A stretch of 5,259 bases of DNA, taken from the NCBI GenBank assembly GCA_019090845.1, contig JAHRVD010000144.1, positions 1 to 5,259 on the forward strand, read 5' to 3'. The notes beneath the pieces were generated by a model, which worked only from the letters and a program-made list of their open reading frames with translations, searched no databases and was not told where the DNA came from. Of this stretch, positions 5,132 through 5,259 are shown in pieces. Each line of letters starts with the position of its first letter. Within the stretch, counting starts at the first letter, position 1. The position numbers and the translations under genes were made by a program. The DNA comes from Marinosulfonomonas sp. Lineage in GTDB: Bacteria; Pseudomonadota; Alphaproteobacteria; Rhodobacterales; Rhodobacteraceae.

Positions 5132-5259
5132 ATGCAGGTCAGTGTTCGCGACAACAATGTCGATCAGGCGCTTCGTGCTCTGAAGAAAAAGCTACAGCGT
5201 GAGGGTGTCTTTCGCGAAATGAAGCTCAAGCAGCATTTCGAAAAGCCGTCCGAGAAAAA
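5132..5259 (+). CDS. rpsU: 30S ribosomal protein bS21, N-terminal part (cut by window end)
   Basis: Forty-two complete codons are visible, beginning [20 protein letters not shown] and continuing [22 protein letters not shown]. This is the highly conserved, Lys/Arg-rich N-terminus of alphaproteobacterial bS21, about 68 residues when complete, so some 25 codons lie beyond the window. bS21 binds late to the 30S platform near the 16S 3' end (the anti-Shine-Dalgarno region) and assists translation initiation. The ATG at 5132 gives the family's exact N-terminus. Divergent placement beside a COQ9-family gene is a conserved arrangement. Expression is probably high, driven by the promoter at 5052-5080. 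Confidence 0.97.
   Translation, partial: MQVSVRDNNVDQALRALKKKLQREGVFREMKLKQHFEKPSEK

Overview
The window looks like a core-genome segment of an alphaproteobacterium, most likely of the Rhodobacterales (Roseobacter-type) lineage. The reasons are the DUF1013/TrcR protein (an alphaproteobacterial family), a COQ9-family gene divergent from rpsU, the ybaB-recR order, and the wording of RecR, RNase T2 and S21. The species cannot be named from the sequence alone. There are no tRNA or rRNA genes, mobile elements, CRISPR arrays or obvious recent transfer.

Layout. Bases 1-672 hold the tail of a YbaB/EbfC nucleoid-associated protein and a complete recR (TTG start) three bases downstream, the usual ybaB-recR DNA-repair pair. 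After a 116-bp gap without a clear terminator, 789-1751 encodes a ten-helix EamA/DMT-type permease on the plus strand. It converges on the minus-strand cell-cycle regulator trcR (1823-2569). Between the two lies a strong hairpin plus U-tract terminator, oriented mainly for trcR. Divergent from trcR, across a 124-bp regulatory gap, is a secreted RNase T2 (2694-3323). It ends only 13 bp from the end of a minus-strand operon made of coq9 (4326-5018, upstream) and a zinc-less NAD(P)H:quinone oxidoreductase (3337-4326, downstream). These two genes overlap by one base (TAATG). Divergent from coq9 is rpsU (ribosomal protein bS21), cut by the window end.

How they fit together. recR serves recombinational repair, and its ybaB neighbour is a nucleoid-associated protein. 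coq9 and the oxidoreductase are plausibly linked through ubiquinone synthesis and quinone redox chemistry, and they share a promoter region with rpsU, tying respiration to ribosome production. TrcR, RNase T2 and the permease are single-gene units.

I do not see an unknown multi-gene system here. The signals most worth a second look are a near-symmetric rpsU/coq9 promoter built around a palindromic CTATAG, a GNRA-type hairpin that overlaps the rpsU ribosome binding site, and an RNase T2 whose second catalytic motif has Tyr-Gln in place of the canonical His-Glu.
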